Of a stretch of DNA of 64,000 bases, positions 1 to 7,355 are shown piece by piece. Source of the DNA: Ardenticatenaceae bacterium (lineage in GTDB: Bacteria > Chloroflexota > Anaerolineae > Promineifilales > Promineifilaceae); the NCBI GenBank assembly GCA_020634235.1, contig JACKCB010000002.1, positions 1,674,001-1,738,000 on the forward strand, written 5' to 3'. The stretch's first letter is position 1, and each line of letters begins with the position of its first letter. The translations under genes and the position numbers were made by a program. The notes beneath the pieces are model-generated. The model was given only the letters and a program-made list of their open reading frames with translations. It was not told the DNA's origin and ran no database searches.

Positions 1-260
1 TAGAAGCTGGTGACAAACCAGAGGCGGGTGCGCGAATTTGGCAGTTGTGCCAGGGTGCGCTGGGCAAAGCCCGCGGCCGGGCTTAGGGCTGGCGTGCTGC
101 GAAACAGCTGATCGATTGCTTGCAAAGCTTGCCACTCACGGGCGATATCGGGACGTACGCGAAGGTGAGATTCCAGTTCAGCCCAACCTGCTTCTGTTAG
201 CTCACCGTCGAGTGCCTCCATCATCAGCGTGAAGACGCGCTCGTCATGCTCTTCCATCAT
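1..260 (-). CDS. Anti-sigma factor, N-terminal part (cut by left edge)
   Basis: Reading leftwards from an ATG at 260, the frame is open for 86 codons to the window edge. A GGAGG ribosome site lies about 5 bases before the start. The protein begins MMEEHDERVFTLMMEALDGE and continues with an acidic helical region (LESHLRVRPDIAREWQALQ), the usual look of the cytoplasmic part of a membrane anti-sigma factor. No HxxxCxxC zinc motif is visible. It lies directly downstream of, and in the same direction as, the ECF sigma factor gene, about 137 bases away, which is the standard arrangement for a sigma/anti-sigma pair. The membrane span and extracellular part would be outside the window. Role by context and N-terminal pattern only. 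Confidence 0.7.
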   Translation of the reverse strand, partial: MMEEHDERVFTLMMEALDGELTEAGWAELESHLRVRPDIAREWQALQAIDQLFRSTPALSPAAGFAQRTLAQLPNSRTRLWFVTSF

Positions 261-321
261 AAGACCTCCGTTCGGATTGATTGATCGGTCGGTGCCGTTT
301 ACTTGTGACCAATCGTTCCTT

Positions 322-385
322 TTCCTCATTCCTCATTCTTCCTTCTTCGTGCTTCCTTCGTGCTTCCTTCGTTCCTTGCTTGCTG
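322..385. repeat. Short pyrimidine-rich tandem repeat between sigma and anti-sigma genes
   Basis: Two exact adjacent copies of an 11-base unit (TGCTTCCTTCG at 350-360 and 361-371) are flanked by degenerate copies. On the coding strand of the sigma operon this is a purine-rich GAAGGAAGCAC tract lying between the two genes. It could act as an RNA spacer or contain alternative ribosome-binding sequences; no function is shown. Confidence 0.55.
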
Positions 386-397
386 TAGGCGGCCTGG

Positions 398-991
398 TTA
401 AACAGCCGCGGTTTGCATGTTGGCGTCCAGGGCGGGCAGCAAACCCCGCTCCAGGCTTATCTCGGCCAACTGGCGCCTGGCCCGGAACAGGCGGGACTTG
501 ATGGCGCTGACCGTGGTGTTCATAATCTCGGCGATCTCCTCGTAGGAAAGGTCGTACCAATAGCGTAGGACGACGGTTTCCCGGTAGTCGTCGGGGAGTT
601 CGCTTAGCAGAGAGTGCACAAGTTGTTGTTGTTCTTCCATAATGACTTGTGTCTCCGGCCGGGCATCGTTGTCAGACATCAGGGCCGGATGGGGCGGCAG
701 CGGTTCGTCGATGGAGAGCATGATAGCCCGCCGCTTTCTTATCTGGTCAATGCAGTAGTTTGACGTGATAGACAGAATCCAGGTGCTGAACTTACGCTCC
801 GGATCGTAGCTGTCCAGCCGCAAGTATGCGCGAATAAACACTTCCTGGGCCGCTTCCTCTGCTTCGCGCGCGTTTTGCAGCATGCGGTAGGCGAGGTTAT
901 AGACCGGTGTTTGATATGCTTCGATGAGGTTCCCGAAGGCAACCTTGTCGCCCTGCCTGGCCTGGTCCAACCAAACTTGTTCACTATTCAC
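398..991 (-). CDS. ECF-family RNA polymerase sigma factor
   Basis: 197 residues, the normal size for an ECF (group 4) sigma factor. Region 2 lies at about residues 20-90: EEAAQEVFIRAYLRL is the core-binding helix, followed by the -10 recognition segment with KFSTWILSI and QIRKRR. Region 4 lies at about 125-180 (LPDDYRETVVLRYW, then the helix-turn-helix YEEIAEIMNTTVSAIKSRLFRAR). The start is GTG at 991, with an AGGAG site about 11 bases upstream. The next gene downstream is the likely anti-sigma factor. ECF factors redirect RNA polymerase to a small regulon when the anti-sigma releases them; the signal here is unknown. Family is certain, subgroup not assigned. Confidence 0.93.
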   Translation of the reverse strand: MNSEQVWLDQARQGDKVAFGNLIEAYQTPVYNLAYRMLQNAREAEEAAQEVFIRAYLRLDSYDPERKFSTWILSITSNYCIDQIRKRRAIMLSIDEPLPPHPALMSDNDARPETQVIMEEQQQLVHSLLSELPDDYRETVVLRYWYDLSYEEIAEIMNTTVSAIKSRLFRARRQLAEISLERGLLPALDANMQTAAV

Positions 992-1130
992 GCTAGCAAT
1001 CTCCTGACTATCACCCTTCTCTACGCAGCTTGGGCGGCAGAGTTGCAGGAACTGGACATTTTTTGGCGAGGCGTTAAGATGGACCTGGGTCGGTGTGACC
1101 GCTAAGGTGGAATGTGTTCATGGAGGAGAT

Positions 1131-1622
1131 ATGTTGCTTGCCCAGATACGGAACCTGTACGCTTATAACAACTGGGCCTGGGACCATGTTTTTGGCAGCC
1201 TGGAGAAGCTGCCGGATGAGGTGTATAAGGCCGCGCGCCCTTTCTTTTGGGAGTCGCTGCATGGGGTGACGGTGCATAGTATGGCGGCGGAGGCGATCTG
1301 GCTGGCGCGGATACAGGGCAGCAGCCCGGCCGGGATGCCGTCGCCGGCGGATTTTACCGACTTTGTGGCGGTGAAGGAACATTGGTTGGCGTTACGCACT
1401 GATTGGGGTGTTTTTTTGCACAGCTTATCCACAGAGGAGTTGGCGCGGGAGGTCGTGTACCGCAATACACGGGGCAATGGGTTTACGCTGCCGCTGGTGG
1501 ATATTTTGCTGCATGTGGCCAACCATGCCACGGAACATCGCAGCCAGATGACGCCGGTGTTGTATGCGTTGGGGGTGGGTACGGAGCCGCTGGACTATAT
1601 GCGTTTTTGCCTGCGGCGATAG
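1131..1622 (+). CDS. DinB-family protein
   Basis: 163 residues. The protein has the four-helix DinB/YfiT pattern: an N-terminal helix LLAQIRNLYAYNNWAWDHVF, a first metal-ligand histidine around VTVHSMAAEAIWLAR, and the C-terminal HVANHATEHRSQM segment carrying the other two histidines. DinB-superfamily proteins are metal-binding and include thiol-dependent transferases; the substrate cannot be read from sequence. ATG 1131 is chosen because GGAGGAG lies just upstream; an in-frame GTG/ATG further upstream lacks such a site. The CDS contains one perfect TTATCCACA sequence (1426-1434), probably by chance. It is divergent from the sigma factor and convergent with the next operon. Confidence 0.85.
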   Translation: MLLAQIRNLYAYNNWAWDHVFGSLEKLPDEVYKAARPFFWESLHGVTVHSMAAEAIWLARIQGSSPAGMPSPADFTDFVAVKEHWLALRTDWGVFLHSLSTEELAREVVYRNTRGNGFTLPLVDILLHVANHATEHRSQMTPVLYALGVGTEPLDYMRFCLRR

Positions 1623-1632
1623 GGGCTGGCCT

Positions 1633-2319
1633 TCAGGCCGAAACGACCAGCTTGTAGCCTTTGCCCCACACCGTTTCTATCACCAGGTCGCTGTCGCTGA
1701 GCTTGTCGCGCAGGTGGGCGATGTGGACATCGACGGTGCGTGTCTGGCCGTAGAATTCGTAGCCCCACACAATGTCTAGCAGTTGGTCGCGGGAGAGGAC
1801 GATGTTGGGGTGGTCTGCCAGGGCTAGCAGCAGGTCGAACTCTTTGGTGCGCAGATCGATGCGTTGGTTGTTGGCGGTGACTTCCCGGCCGGAGGGGTCG
1901 ATGGTAACGTTGCCGACCTGGCGCAGGGTATTGGCCACCCGGCCGGGGGCGGTATTGGCCCGCCGCAAAATCGCCCGCACCTGGGCCACCAGCACCCGTG
2001 GGTTGAAGGGCTTGGTCATATAATCATCCGCGCCCATTTCCAGCCCCACAATCTTGTCCACATCCTCATCACGGGCAGTTAGCATGATAATGGGGATGTT
2101 GCTGTCGGCGCGCACGCGCCGGCAGACCTCCCACCCATTCAACTTGGGCAGCATCAAATCCAGGATCATCAACGCTGGGGACTCCTGGCGCAGCACTAGC
2201 AGCGCTTCTTCGCCATCCCGCGCGGTGAGCACCTGGTACCCCTCCCGCTGCAGATACATGCTGGCCAGCTCGCGGATGTTGGCCTCGTCGTCGACTACCA
2301 GGATGGTTTCTGAGGCCAT
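1633..2319 (-). CDS. OmpR/PhoB-type response regulator
   Basis: 228 residues with an N-terminal receiver domain (acidic pocket VDDE near residue 10, phospho-acceptor Asp in LMILDLMLPK near 53, Thr in MLTARDED and Lys in YMTKPF) and a C-terminal winged helix (about 130-225, RTKEFDLLLALADHP, then RTVDVHIAHLRDKL and GKGYKLV). It should bind DNA when phosphorylated. It is the last gene of a leftward five-gene operon and its ATG directly follows the TAA of ridA, so translation is probably coupled. No kinase gene is adjacent; the histidine kinase at 12966-14441 is a possible but unproven partner. Confidence 0.93.
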   Translation of the reverse strand: MASETILVVDDEANIRELASMYLQREGYQVLTARDGEEALLVLRQESPALMILDLMLPKLNGWEVCRRVRADSNIPIIMLTARDEDVDKIVGLEMGADDYMTKPFNPRVLVAQVRAILRRANTAPGRVANTLRQVGNVTIDPSGREVTANNQRIDLRTKEFDLLLALADHPNIVLSRDQLLDIVWGYEFYGQTRTVDVHIAHLRDKLSDSDLVIETVWGKGYKLVVSA

Positions 2320-2715
2320 TTAGCCGTCCTTGTCGCTGACCAGGGCTACCGCCTCAATCTCCACCAGTGCGCCCAGGGGCAGGCCGGCCACCGCCACAGC
2401 CGAGCGGGCGGGCGGGTTCTCTCCCAGGTATTCGGCATAGACTTTGTTGACGGCGGCGTAATCGGCCATGTTTTGCAGGAAGACGGTGGTTTTTACCACG
2501 TGGCGCGGGCTGCTGCCGGCGGCGGCCAGGACGGCGGTCAGGTTCTTGAGGACCTGGTGGGCCTGGGCGACCACGTCCCCCTCGACCAGTTTGCCGGTGC
2601 CTGGCACCAGGCCAATTTGCCCGGCGGTGTAGACCAGGTGGCCCACGCGTATGGCCTGGGAGTAGGGGCCGACCGCGGCCGGGGCGTTATCGGTGGCGAT
2701 GATTTCTTTGTGCAT
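2320..2715 (-). CDS. ridA: RidA family (reactive intermediate/imine deaminase)
   Basis: 131 residues, close to the usual RidA length. It starts MHKEIIATDNAPAAVGPYSQ, the classic N-terminus with the substrate-pocket tyrosine, and ends with ARSAVAVAGLPLGALVEIEAVA, which holds the conserved arginine and the family signature. RidA enzymes hydrolyse reactive enamines and imines made by PLP enzymes. The ATG at 2715 is preceded by AGAGGA; a longer frame upstream would overlap the zinc-ribbon gene and lacks homology. Its TAA abuts the ATG of the response regulator. Why it sits with zinc-ribbon proteins and a regulator is unclear. Confidence 0.92.
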   Translation of the reverse strand: MHKEIIATDNAPAAVGPYSQAIRVGHLVYTAGQIGLVPGTGKLVEGDVVAQAHQVLKNLTAVLAAAGSSPRHVVKTTVFLQNMADYAAVNKVYAEYLGENPPARSAVAVAGLPLGALVEIEAVALVSDKDG

Positions 2716-2750
2716 CTGTTTGTCCTCTAGCAGTTTGCGGGCAGCGTCGT

Positions 2751-3332
2751 CTAGCCTGTTTCGTCCACTGCCAGGTTGCCCTGGCTTTGGGGCAGGATCC
2801 ACAATACCGGCTGGCCCAGGCTTATGTCGAAGCTGATGCTCTTGAGCCAGTCCTGGCGGTCTACTTCCAGCTCCAGGACCAGGAATTCGGTGAGTTTCTG
2901 GGCATCTTCGGCGGAGACGGTGACGGGTTGGAAGGGGGTACTGGGGATGGCCCCGGCCGGGAGCGGCGAAAACTGGGGTTGGGCGCGCAGCATGGGCAGG
3001 CTGATCTGCTGCAAGCTTTGCAGCGTGATGTCCCAGGCGGGAATGTAGAAGTAGCGTGGCTGGGACCAGAAGCTGCGCGCCTCTTTTTCGGCGTTGCCGC
3101 CCTGGGTTTCGCGCCGGTGGAGGGTGACCTGCCCCTGGAAGAGCCAGACGGGTACCCAGGCGGTGGGGGTGCTCCCCGGCCGGGGTTGGGCAAAGGTAAC
3201 CGGCAGCGGGCGCAGCCCCTGTTCATCCAGCAGGATGGCGTTACGGCAGTTGGTGCAGGCTACGACCAGGTCGTCATTCCCGGCCGGGAGCGAGTGATTA
3301 CAGACCGGACATTGCAGGGCTACAAGTTTCAT
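2751..3332 (-). CDS. Zinc-ribbon protein, third of three (unknown function)
   Basis: 193 residues starting MKLVALQCPVCNHSLPAG. A CPVC...CTNC zinc ribbon occupies the first 40 residues, followed by a globular region without membrane spans (WVPVWLFQGQVTLHR, later FLVLELEVDRQDWLKSI). The ATG overlaps the stop of the upstream zinc-ribbon gene (ATGA, 3332-3329), so the two are translationally coupled. All three zinc-ribbon proteins of this operon share the layout of a CxxC...CxxC head followed by a beta-rich domain rich in W and Y. I do not recognise a characterised family. Confidence 0.75.
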   Translation of the reverse strand: MKLVALQCPVCNHSLPAGNDDLVVACTNCRNAILLDEQGLRPLPVTFAQPRPGSTPTAWVPVWLFQGQVTLHRRETQGGNAEKEARSFWSQPRYFYIPAWDITLQSLQQISLPMLRAQPQFSPLPAGAIPSTPFQPVTVSAEDAQKLTEFLVLELEVDRQDWLKSISFDISLGQPVLWILPQSQGNLAVDETG

Positions 3333-4372
3333 CGGTTGGCATCCATCATCTCGCGCACCATCTGCCACACCTGCTGCCCTGAGTCTGGCTCCTCATTTGC
3401 GCCCGTTCCAGCCGCTTTGCGGGCCTCCTTGGGGCGCTCTTCCACCTCTTCGCCATAGCGAAACGCGCGGTAGGCAGTGATTGCCAGGCCAATGCCAATG
3501 GCAATAGGCAGCAGCACCAGAAAGGCGGAGTCATCGTCACTGGAAGAGCCAACGGCCAGGCCGGCCAAAATGGTGCCGTTGACCAGGATGAACGTGCCCA
3601 GAGCCATGCCGCCCACCAGCATCGCCGCCCGGTAGAAAATGTTGCCCGGTGCTTTGCCATACAACACCTTGCCCCCTACGCCATCCACCACCACCTGGTA
3701 ATTGCGCTGGCGATATTCGTAGCGGGTAACCCACAGCGGGTAATAGACCAGCCCCAGCCGGGGGCGCAGCACGTGGAATTTCTCGAAGAATTTCGTTTTC
3801 AGGCTGCGTTTCTGGCGGGCGCGGTAGGTGAAATGGCGCTCTGCTTCAGCCACGGCGTCGGTGGAGGATTCCGACGGTTCAAAGACCATGCCTTCCAGGT
3901 GCAGCGCGTCGGCGTTGTAAGGCTCAAAATCGGGATCGCGCAGGGGGGCGCTGTGCACGCCGAATTCAGACACATCGACGGCGGCGTCATTCCAGAACAT
4001 CTCTTCCTGGATTTTGGCCTCCACCGGCCGGGTAGAATCTTTGCCCGACTTCACACGCCCCAGCATGAAGCCGGTGACCAGGGCCTGCACCCGCCAGTAG
4101 GGCAGATACACCAGGAAGGTCTCCTTGATTCTGGCCTCGCGCCGCAGGGTGCGGGCGCGGTTCAGGCCCACAAAGAAGGCGGTCACCGTGGCCAGTGCCT
4201 GCTCGCGATCCACCCGGCGCGGCACCTGCCAGCGGCGCACGCCCCGGTCGCCGCGCACCAGCGAGGTGAGCTGGCAGTAAGGGCACTGCACCACGCGTAC
4301 CCCTTCGGGCACGGGCACAATGCCGTTGCAATTGGGACAGGTCAGGCCTTCGGTTTTGTCTTTTGTGGTCAT
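3329..4372 (-). CDS. Zinc-ribbon membrane protein, second of three (unknown function)
   Basis: 347 residues starting MTTKDKTEGLTCPNCNGIVPV. A zinc ribbon (CPNC...CPYC, residues about 12-35) is followed by a soluble domain with YLPYWRVQALVTGFMLG and VYYPLWVTRYEYRQRNYQ. Near the C-terminus are two hydrophobic segments (about 260-310, AAMLVGGMALGTFILVNG and AFLVLLPIAIGIGLAI), then a charged tail. A longer upstream open frame exists but is only the shadow of the preceding gene; the ATG at 4372 places the Cys motif at the N-terminus, as in its two neighbours. It probably sits in the membrane with the ribbon in the cytoplasm. Function unknown. Confidence 0.75.
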   Translation of the reverse strand: MTTKDKTEGLTCPNCNGIVPVPEGVRVVQCPYCQLTSLVRGDRGVRRWQVPRRVDREQALATVTAFFVGLNRARTLRREARIKETFLVYLPYWRVQALVTGFMLGRVKSGKDSTRPVEAKIQEEMFWNDAAVDVSEFGVHSAPLRDPDFEPYNADALHLEGMVFEPSESSTDAVAEAERHFTYRARQKRSLKTKFFEKFHVLRPRLGLVYYPLWVTRYEYRQRNYQVVVDGVGGKVLYGKAPGNIFYRAAMLVGGMALGTFILVNGTILAGLAVGSSSDDDSAFLVLLPIAIGIGLAITAYRAFRYGEEVEERPKEARKAAGTGANEEPDSGQQVWQMVREMMDANR

Positions 4373-4394
4373 GGTTTTTGTGCCATCCGGGCGG

Positions 4395-5222
4395 CTATAC
4401 CCTGGCCGAGATAATGGCGGCCATAACAAAGAAGATAACGGCCAGGACGCTGGCCACGAGACAGTAGAGGAGGATGCCCAGACCGCTGCCGGTGCCGCCA
4501 TCAATGGCGTAGCCGATGGCCGGCATGAGGGCAGCGCAGAAGTAGGCGGCAAAGACGGCCGCCCCCAGCCCCAGGTAGGGGACTTCCCACTTGGCGGGAA
4601 AGAGGTTGGCAAAGACTTCGCTGGTGGCGGCGTCGACGACGGCGGTGTAGCGGTCCCCTTTGTAGTTGTATTTGAAGATGTAGATGGGCAAATGGACCAG
4701 GGAGACTTCGTGGATGGCCCCGGCCGGGACGCCATGATCATTGCGCAGCCACTCCAACATCGTCTCGTAGGGGACCGTGGGGGGCACCGCGGCGGCATCC
4801 AGGGTGTGGTCGTAGGGTTCCAGGTCGGCCGCCGGAATGGTGGTCCGCTTTAGTTCGCTAATGGACAGCGCCCCGGCCGGTTCCAGCAGCACCGATTCCT
4901 GGCCATTTTGCCGCACCCGCACCAGCCACATGGGGAAAAGCTGGAAATTCGGCGGCTCAATTGTCGCTTTCTGGTCCAGATTTTTTACGGTGGCGTTGCC
5001 GGCCATCCAGCGGCGCAGCGCCGCCTGGGCCGCATCTTCGCGCACCGTCGCCCGCAGGGCATAATGAAAAACCGCCCGCCTTTTGTCCACAAAGTTGGTG
5101 GCCCCGCAAAACTGGCAGGTTACATACTGCGCCCCCTGCTCAACCGGCAGTGGGGCAGCGCACTGCTGGCACAAAATCTGAGAATCGGGCGGGGGATTGG
5201 TCGATGCGAAGGATGTGTCCAT
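4395..5222 (-). CDS. Zinc-ribbon membrane protein, first of three (unknown function)
   Basis: 275 residues. The CQQC...CQFC ribbon lies at residues about 18-40 and is followed by a domain with FQLFPMWLVRVRQNG and LVHLPIYIFKYNYKGDRYTAVV, the latter closely resembling the YLPYWRV / YYPLWV segments of the next gene. Two membrane spans lie near the C-terminus (LGLGAAVFAAYFCAALMPAIG and GILLYCLVASVLAVIFFVMAA). It heads the operon 5222-1633 and the gap to the next gene is 22 bases. The shared W/Y-rich strand pattern suggests the three genes arose by duplication and may form one complex; this is inference. Confidence 0.75.
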   Translation of the reverse strand: MDTSFASTNPPPDSQILCQQCAAPLPVEQGAQYVTCQFCGATNFVDKRRAVFHYALRATVREDAAQAALRRWMAGNATVKNLDQKATIEPPNFQLFPMWLVRVRQNGQESVLLEPAGALSISELKRTTIPAADLEPYDHTLDAAAVPPTVPYETMLEWLRNDHGVPAGAIHEVSLVHLPIYIFKYNYKGDRYTAVVDAATSEVFANLFPAKWEVPYLGLGAAVFAAYFCAALMPAIGYAIDGGTGSGLGILLYCLVASVLAVIFFVMAAIISARV

Positions 5223-5480
5223 GGGTGCATTGTAGCATGGTCACAAAAGCTGTGGCAATACCGTTTGCGGCGCAGTTTCATTCCGCGGCCAAATGACCGG
5301 CCAGACTGAGCAAACGGTGATAAAGTGCCTTCTTGCCGGGCAAAAACGTGGGGCTGCGGACAGCCCCGCATACAATTAAGTCTTGCCCGATTGGTGCTGG
5401 CCATGACCGCTTTCCTTACTGACACATAGCCTGGGTTATGATAGACTGGAGAGGCACGGGCGTTCCGACCCGGTTTGCCT
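5223..5480. other. Intergenic region with a GC-rich hairpin
   Basis: This stretch lies upstream of the leftward zinc-ribbon operon, so its promoter should be here. The only clear structure is a hairpin, GGGGCTG/CAGCCCC at 5350-5367 with a four-base loop. There is no T-run on either side, so it is not a convincing terminator. No conserved coding frame is visible. Confidence 0.4.
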
Positions 5481-5588
5481 TAGTAAGCGTCTAAAAATCA
5501 CCTCCCTTTTTTGTTTGTAGTAACCGCTTTGGCGGTCTGGGCGGCTGAAGCCGCTACCACAAACTAATTTCTGGACGCTCACTTACCT
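5481..5588. repeat. MITE-like imperfect palindrome
   Basis: Two nested pairs of inverted arms surround a short centre. The outer pair is GTAAGCGTCTAAAA at about 5483-5496 against TTTCTGGACGCTCAC at 5568-5582. The inner pair is GTTTGTAGTAACCGCTTT at about 5513-5530 against GAAGCCGCTACCACAAAC at 5548-5564, matching at about 14 of 18 positions. The element is roughly 105 bases and non-coding. This is the form of a miniature inverted-repeat or REP-like element. Only this copy is seen in the window. Confidence 0.55.
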
Positions 5589-5611
5589 TAACTGCATGGC
5601 TTTATTGGTGT

Positions 5612-5782
5612 ATGGATCTAATACTGTATTTTCTGGTTATAGAGCTGGGCAATTTGCGGCTTAGCACGGCCACGCCCCTGGCGGATGTGGGCTGGTTTGT
5701 GCTGGGTTTGCTGATGCTGGCCGGCCTGAGCGTGCTTGTTCTGTGGTGGAGCCGCCGCGGCCGGCGAGATCCATTTGTTTGA
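5612..5782 (+). CDS. Possible 56-residue single-span membrane protein
   Basis: A short frame starts MDLILYFLVIELGNLRLS, contains one clear hydrophobic span (VGWFVLGLLMLAGLSVLVLWW, about residues 26-46) and ends with a basic tail (SRRGRRDP), the charge pattern of a small inner-membrane protein. No strong ribosome site precedes the ATG, and it lies just downstream of a MITE-like repeat. It is followed by efp in the same direction, 119 bases on. It may be a real small protein or a chance frame; the hydrophobic-then-basic order favours a gene. Confidence 0.4.
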   Translation: MDLILYFLVIELGNLRLSTATPLADVGWFVLGLLMLAGLSVLVLWWSRRGRRDPFV

Positions 5783-5901
5783 TCCCCGTTTTCACTGGTA
5801 TCATTGAGTGTTCGTGTTGGCACACGTGAGCCGTGTCACTTTGATGCTGCCTTTCTGCCAACCGCAAATTATCAACAGGAAACTGAGTAGGAGTTTAGGC
5901 G

Positions 5902-6459
5902 ATGATTGATGTCAACCAACTGCGCCGTGGCGTGACCTTCTTGCACGACGGCAATTTGTACAAAGTAAAAGAGTATTCGCATAACAAACCCGGCCGGGGC
6001 AAGGCCACCATTCGCGTCAGCGTTAAGGATTTGCGCTCCGGCTCCAACTTACAGCTTACCTTCACCTCCGGTGACCGGGTGGAAGATGTGCGTCTGGAGA
6101 AGATCGCCACCCAGTATTCTTATGACGAGCCCAATTTCTACGTCTTCATGGACACCAGCACTTTTGAAGAGAAGCGGGTCAGTCGCAGCGTGATGACCGA
6201 AGATGCCGGCTACATGACCTATGGCATGGACCTGGAACTGCTGCTGTATGAAGGTGAGGTCATTGACTACCTCCTGCCCAAGACGGTGGACCTGGAAGTA
6301 ACCGATTCGGAAATGGCCGTGGCCGGGGACACCGCCACTGGGGCAACTAAGGAAGTGATCGCGGAGACGGGACTAAAAGTAAAGACGCCGCTGTTTGTGA
6401 GCGTGGGTGACACCATTCGCGTGAATACGGACACCGGGGAGTACATCACCCGTGTCTGA
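5902..6459 (+). CDS. efp: Translation elongation factor P
   Basis: 185 residues, normal length, with the KOW-like N-domain and two OB-fold domains (YMTYGMDLELLLYEGEVIDYLLP; C-terminal GDTIRVNTDTGEYITRV). EF-P binds between the P and E sites and rescues ribosomes stalled on polyproline. The loop tip that reaches the peptidyl-transferase centre reads KPGRG with Arg at residue 32, where many bacteria have the modified Lys; Arg-type EF-Ps are known and in some bacteria are rhamnosylated by EarP, but no earP is nearby. The PGR codons are exactly the CCCGGCCGGG palindrome (5989-5998). The CDS overlaps msrA by 8 bases. Confidence 0.96.
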   Translation: MIDVNQLRRGVTFLHDGNLYKVKEYSHNKPGRGKATIRVSVKDLRSGSNLQLTFTSGDRVEDVRLEKIATQYSYDEPNFYVFMDTSTFEEKRVSRSVMTEDAGYMTYGMDLELLLYEGEVIDYLLPKTVDLEVTDSEMAVAGDTATGATKEVIAETGLKVKTPLFVSVGDTIRVNTDTGEYITRV

Positions 6460-7024
6460 TCAGACGGATGCTGCCCCGGCCGGGAACGGACGCTACGAGA
6501 TAGCCACCCTGGCCGGCGGCTGCTTCTGGTGCCTGGAAGCGGTTTACCTGGAGCTGCGCGGGGTTGTTCACGTGGAATCTGGCTACGCCGGCGGGCACGT
6601 GCCCAACCCCAACTACCGCCAGGTCTGCACCGGCCGCACCGGTCATGCCGAAGTGGTTCGCCTGACCTTTGACCCCGGCCGGGTCAGCTTCCGCGACATC
6701 TTGCGCGTTTTCTTCACCATCCACGACCCCACTACCCTCAACCGCCAGGGGGCCGACGTTGGGTCGCAGTATCGGTCGGCCATCTTTTACCACAACGAGC
6801 AGCAGCGGCAGGTGGCCCAGGCTGTGATGGCCGAGATCAGCGCCGCCGCCATCTGGCCCGACCCGCTGGTCACCGAACTGTCGCCGCTAACCAACTATTA
6901 CCCGGCCGAGGATTACCACCAGAACTACTACGCCCAAAACCCCAACCAGGGCTACTGCCGCGTGGTGGTGGCCCCCAAAGTAGCCAAGTTCCGCAAGCAG
7001 TTCGCCGCCGACCTGAAGAAGTAG
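6452..7024 (+). CDS. msrA: Peptide-methionine (S)-S-oxide reductase
   Basis: 190 residues. The catalytic GCFWC motif lies at about residues 23-27 (LAGGCFWCLEAVY). The rest follows the family closely: VESGYAGG, TGHAEVV, FFTIHDPTTLNRQGADVGSQYRSAIFY, and YYPAEDYHQNYYAQNPNQGYC near the end. MsrA repairs oxidised methionine in proteins. The start is GTG 6452 inside the end of efp; no in-frame ATG precedes the GCFWC motif, and GGGGAG lies about 9 bases upstream. The 8-base overlap implies coupled translation with EF-P. No msrB is nearby. Confidence 0.95.
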   Translation: MSDQTDAAPAGNGRYEIATLAGGCFWCLEAVYLELRGVVHVESGYAGGHVPNPNYRQVCTGRTGHAEVVRLTFDPGRVSFRDILRVFFTIHDPTTLNRQGADVGSQYRSAIFYHNEQQRQVAQAVMAEISAAAIWPDPLVTELSPLTNYYPAEDYHQNYYAQNPNQGYCRVVVAPKVAKFRKQFAADLKK

Positions 7025-7104
7025 CCAGTCCCTGCCCCGGGTGATTGAGATGTGTACCTGATTCGTCCAATCCGTGTGCCTGTCTTAACTCCTTCGATAG
7101 CCCG

Positions 7105-7343
7105 CTAGCGCGCCTGACCGGTGTCGCTGATGCGGTAGATGTAGCCCCCCTTGTCATCGCTGATATAGAGCGCCCCGTCTGCCCCCATCGTGACCCCGGC
7201 CGGGACGCCATCCACCAAATCCAGCCGCACAACCTTATACCCCGTTGGCTAGCTGCGGTTTCATGAGCCGTGGAAATTCTCCGGGGCCTGAATGCCACCG
7301 CAAAACGCAGCCGGCAGGGCGGTTGCCGGCGAATAGGGGCATG
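7105..7343 (-). pseudogene. Decayed C-terminus of a sorbosone/PQQ-type sugar dehydrogenase
   Basis: Reading leftwards in one frame gives LPAAF.GG...FHGS-stop-NRS-stop-PTGYKVVRLDLVDG, then PAGVTMGADGALYISDDKGGYIYRIS. This matches the end of secreted beta-propeller sugar dehydrogenases (HGSWNRS.PTGYKVVR...SDDxxGxIYRI). The conserved Trp codon is TGA and a second codon is TAG, with the frame otherwise intact. The N-terminal propeller is missing and the methyltransferase gene begins right beside the fragment. This is a gene remnant with two nonsense mutations. Both TGA and TAG interrupt it, so recoding of one stop codon would not rescue it. Confidence 0.75.
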
Positions 7344-7355
7344 GTATGATTCTGT

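Noticed and set aside
1426..1434. Single perfect TTATCCACA box inside the DinB gene
   Set aside because: Isolated and in a coding frame; no cluster and no AT-rich neighbour, unlike 12705-12912.
3329..4798. Longer version of the second zinc-ribbon gene starting at 4798
   Set aside because: The extra N-terminus is the antiparallel-frame shadow of the first zinc-ribbon gene; the ATG at 4372 places the CxxC motif at the normal position.
7253..7275. Stop-codon recoding in the sugar-dehydrogenase fragment
   Set aside because: Both TGA and TAG interrupt the frame and the N-terminal propeller is missing, so decay is simpler. Other genes here use TGA as a normal stop.
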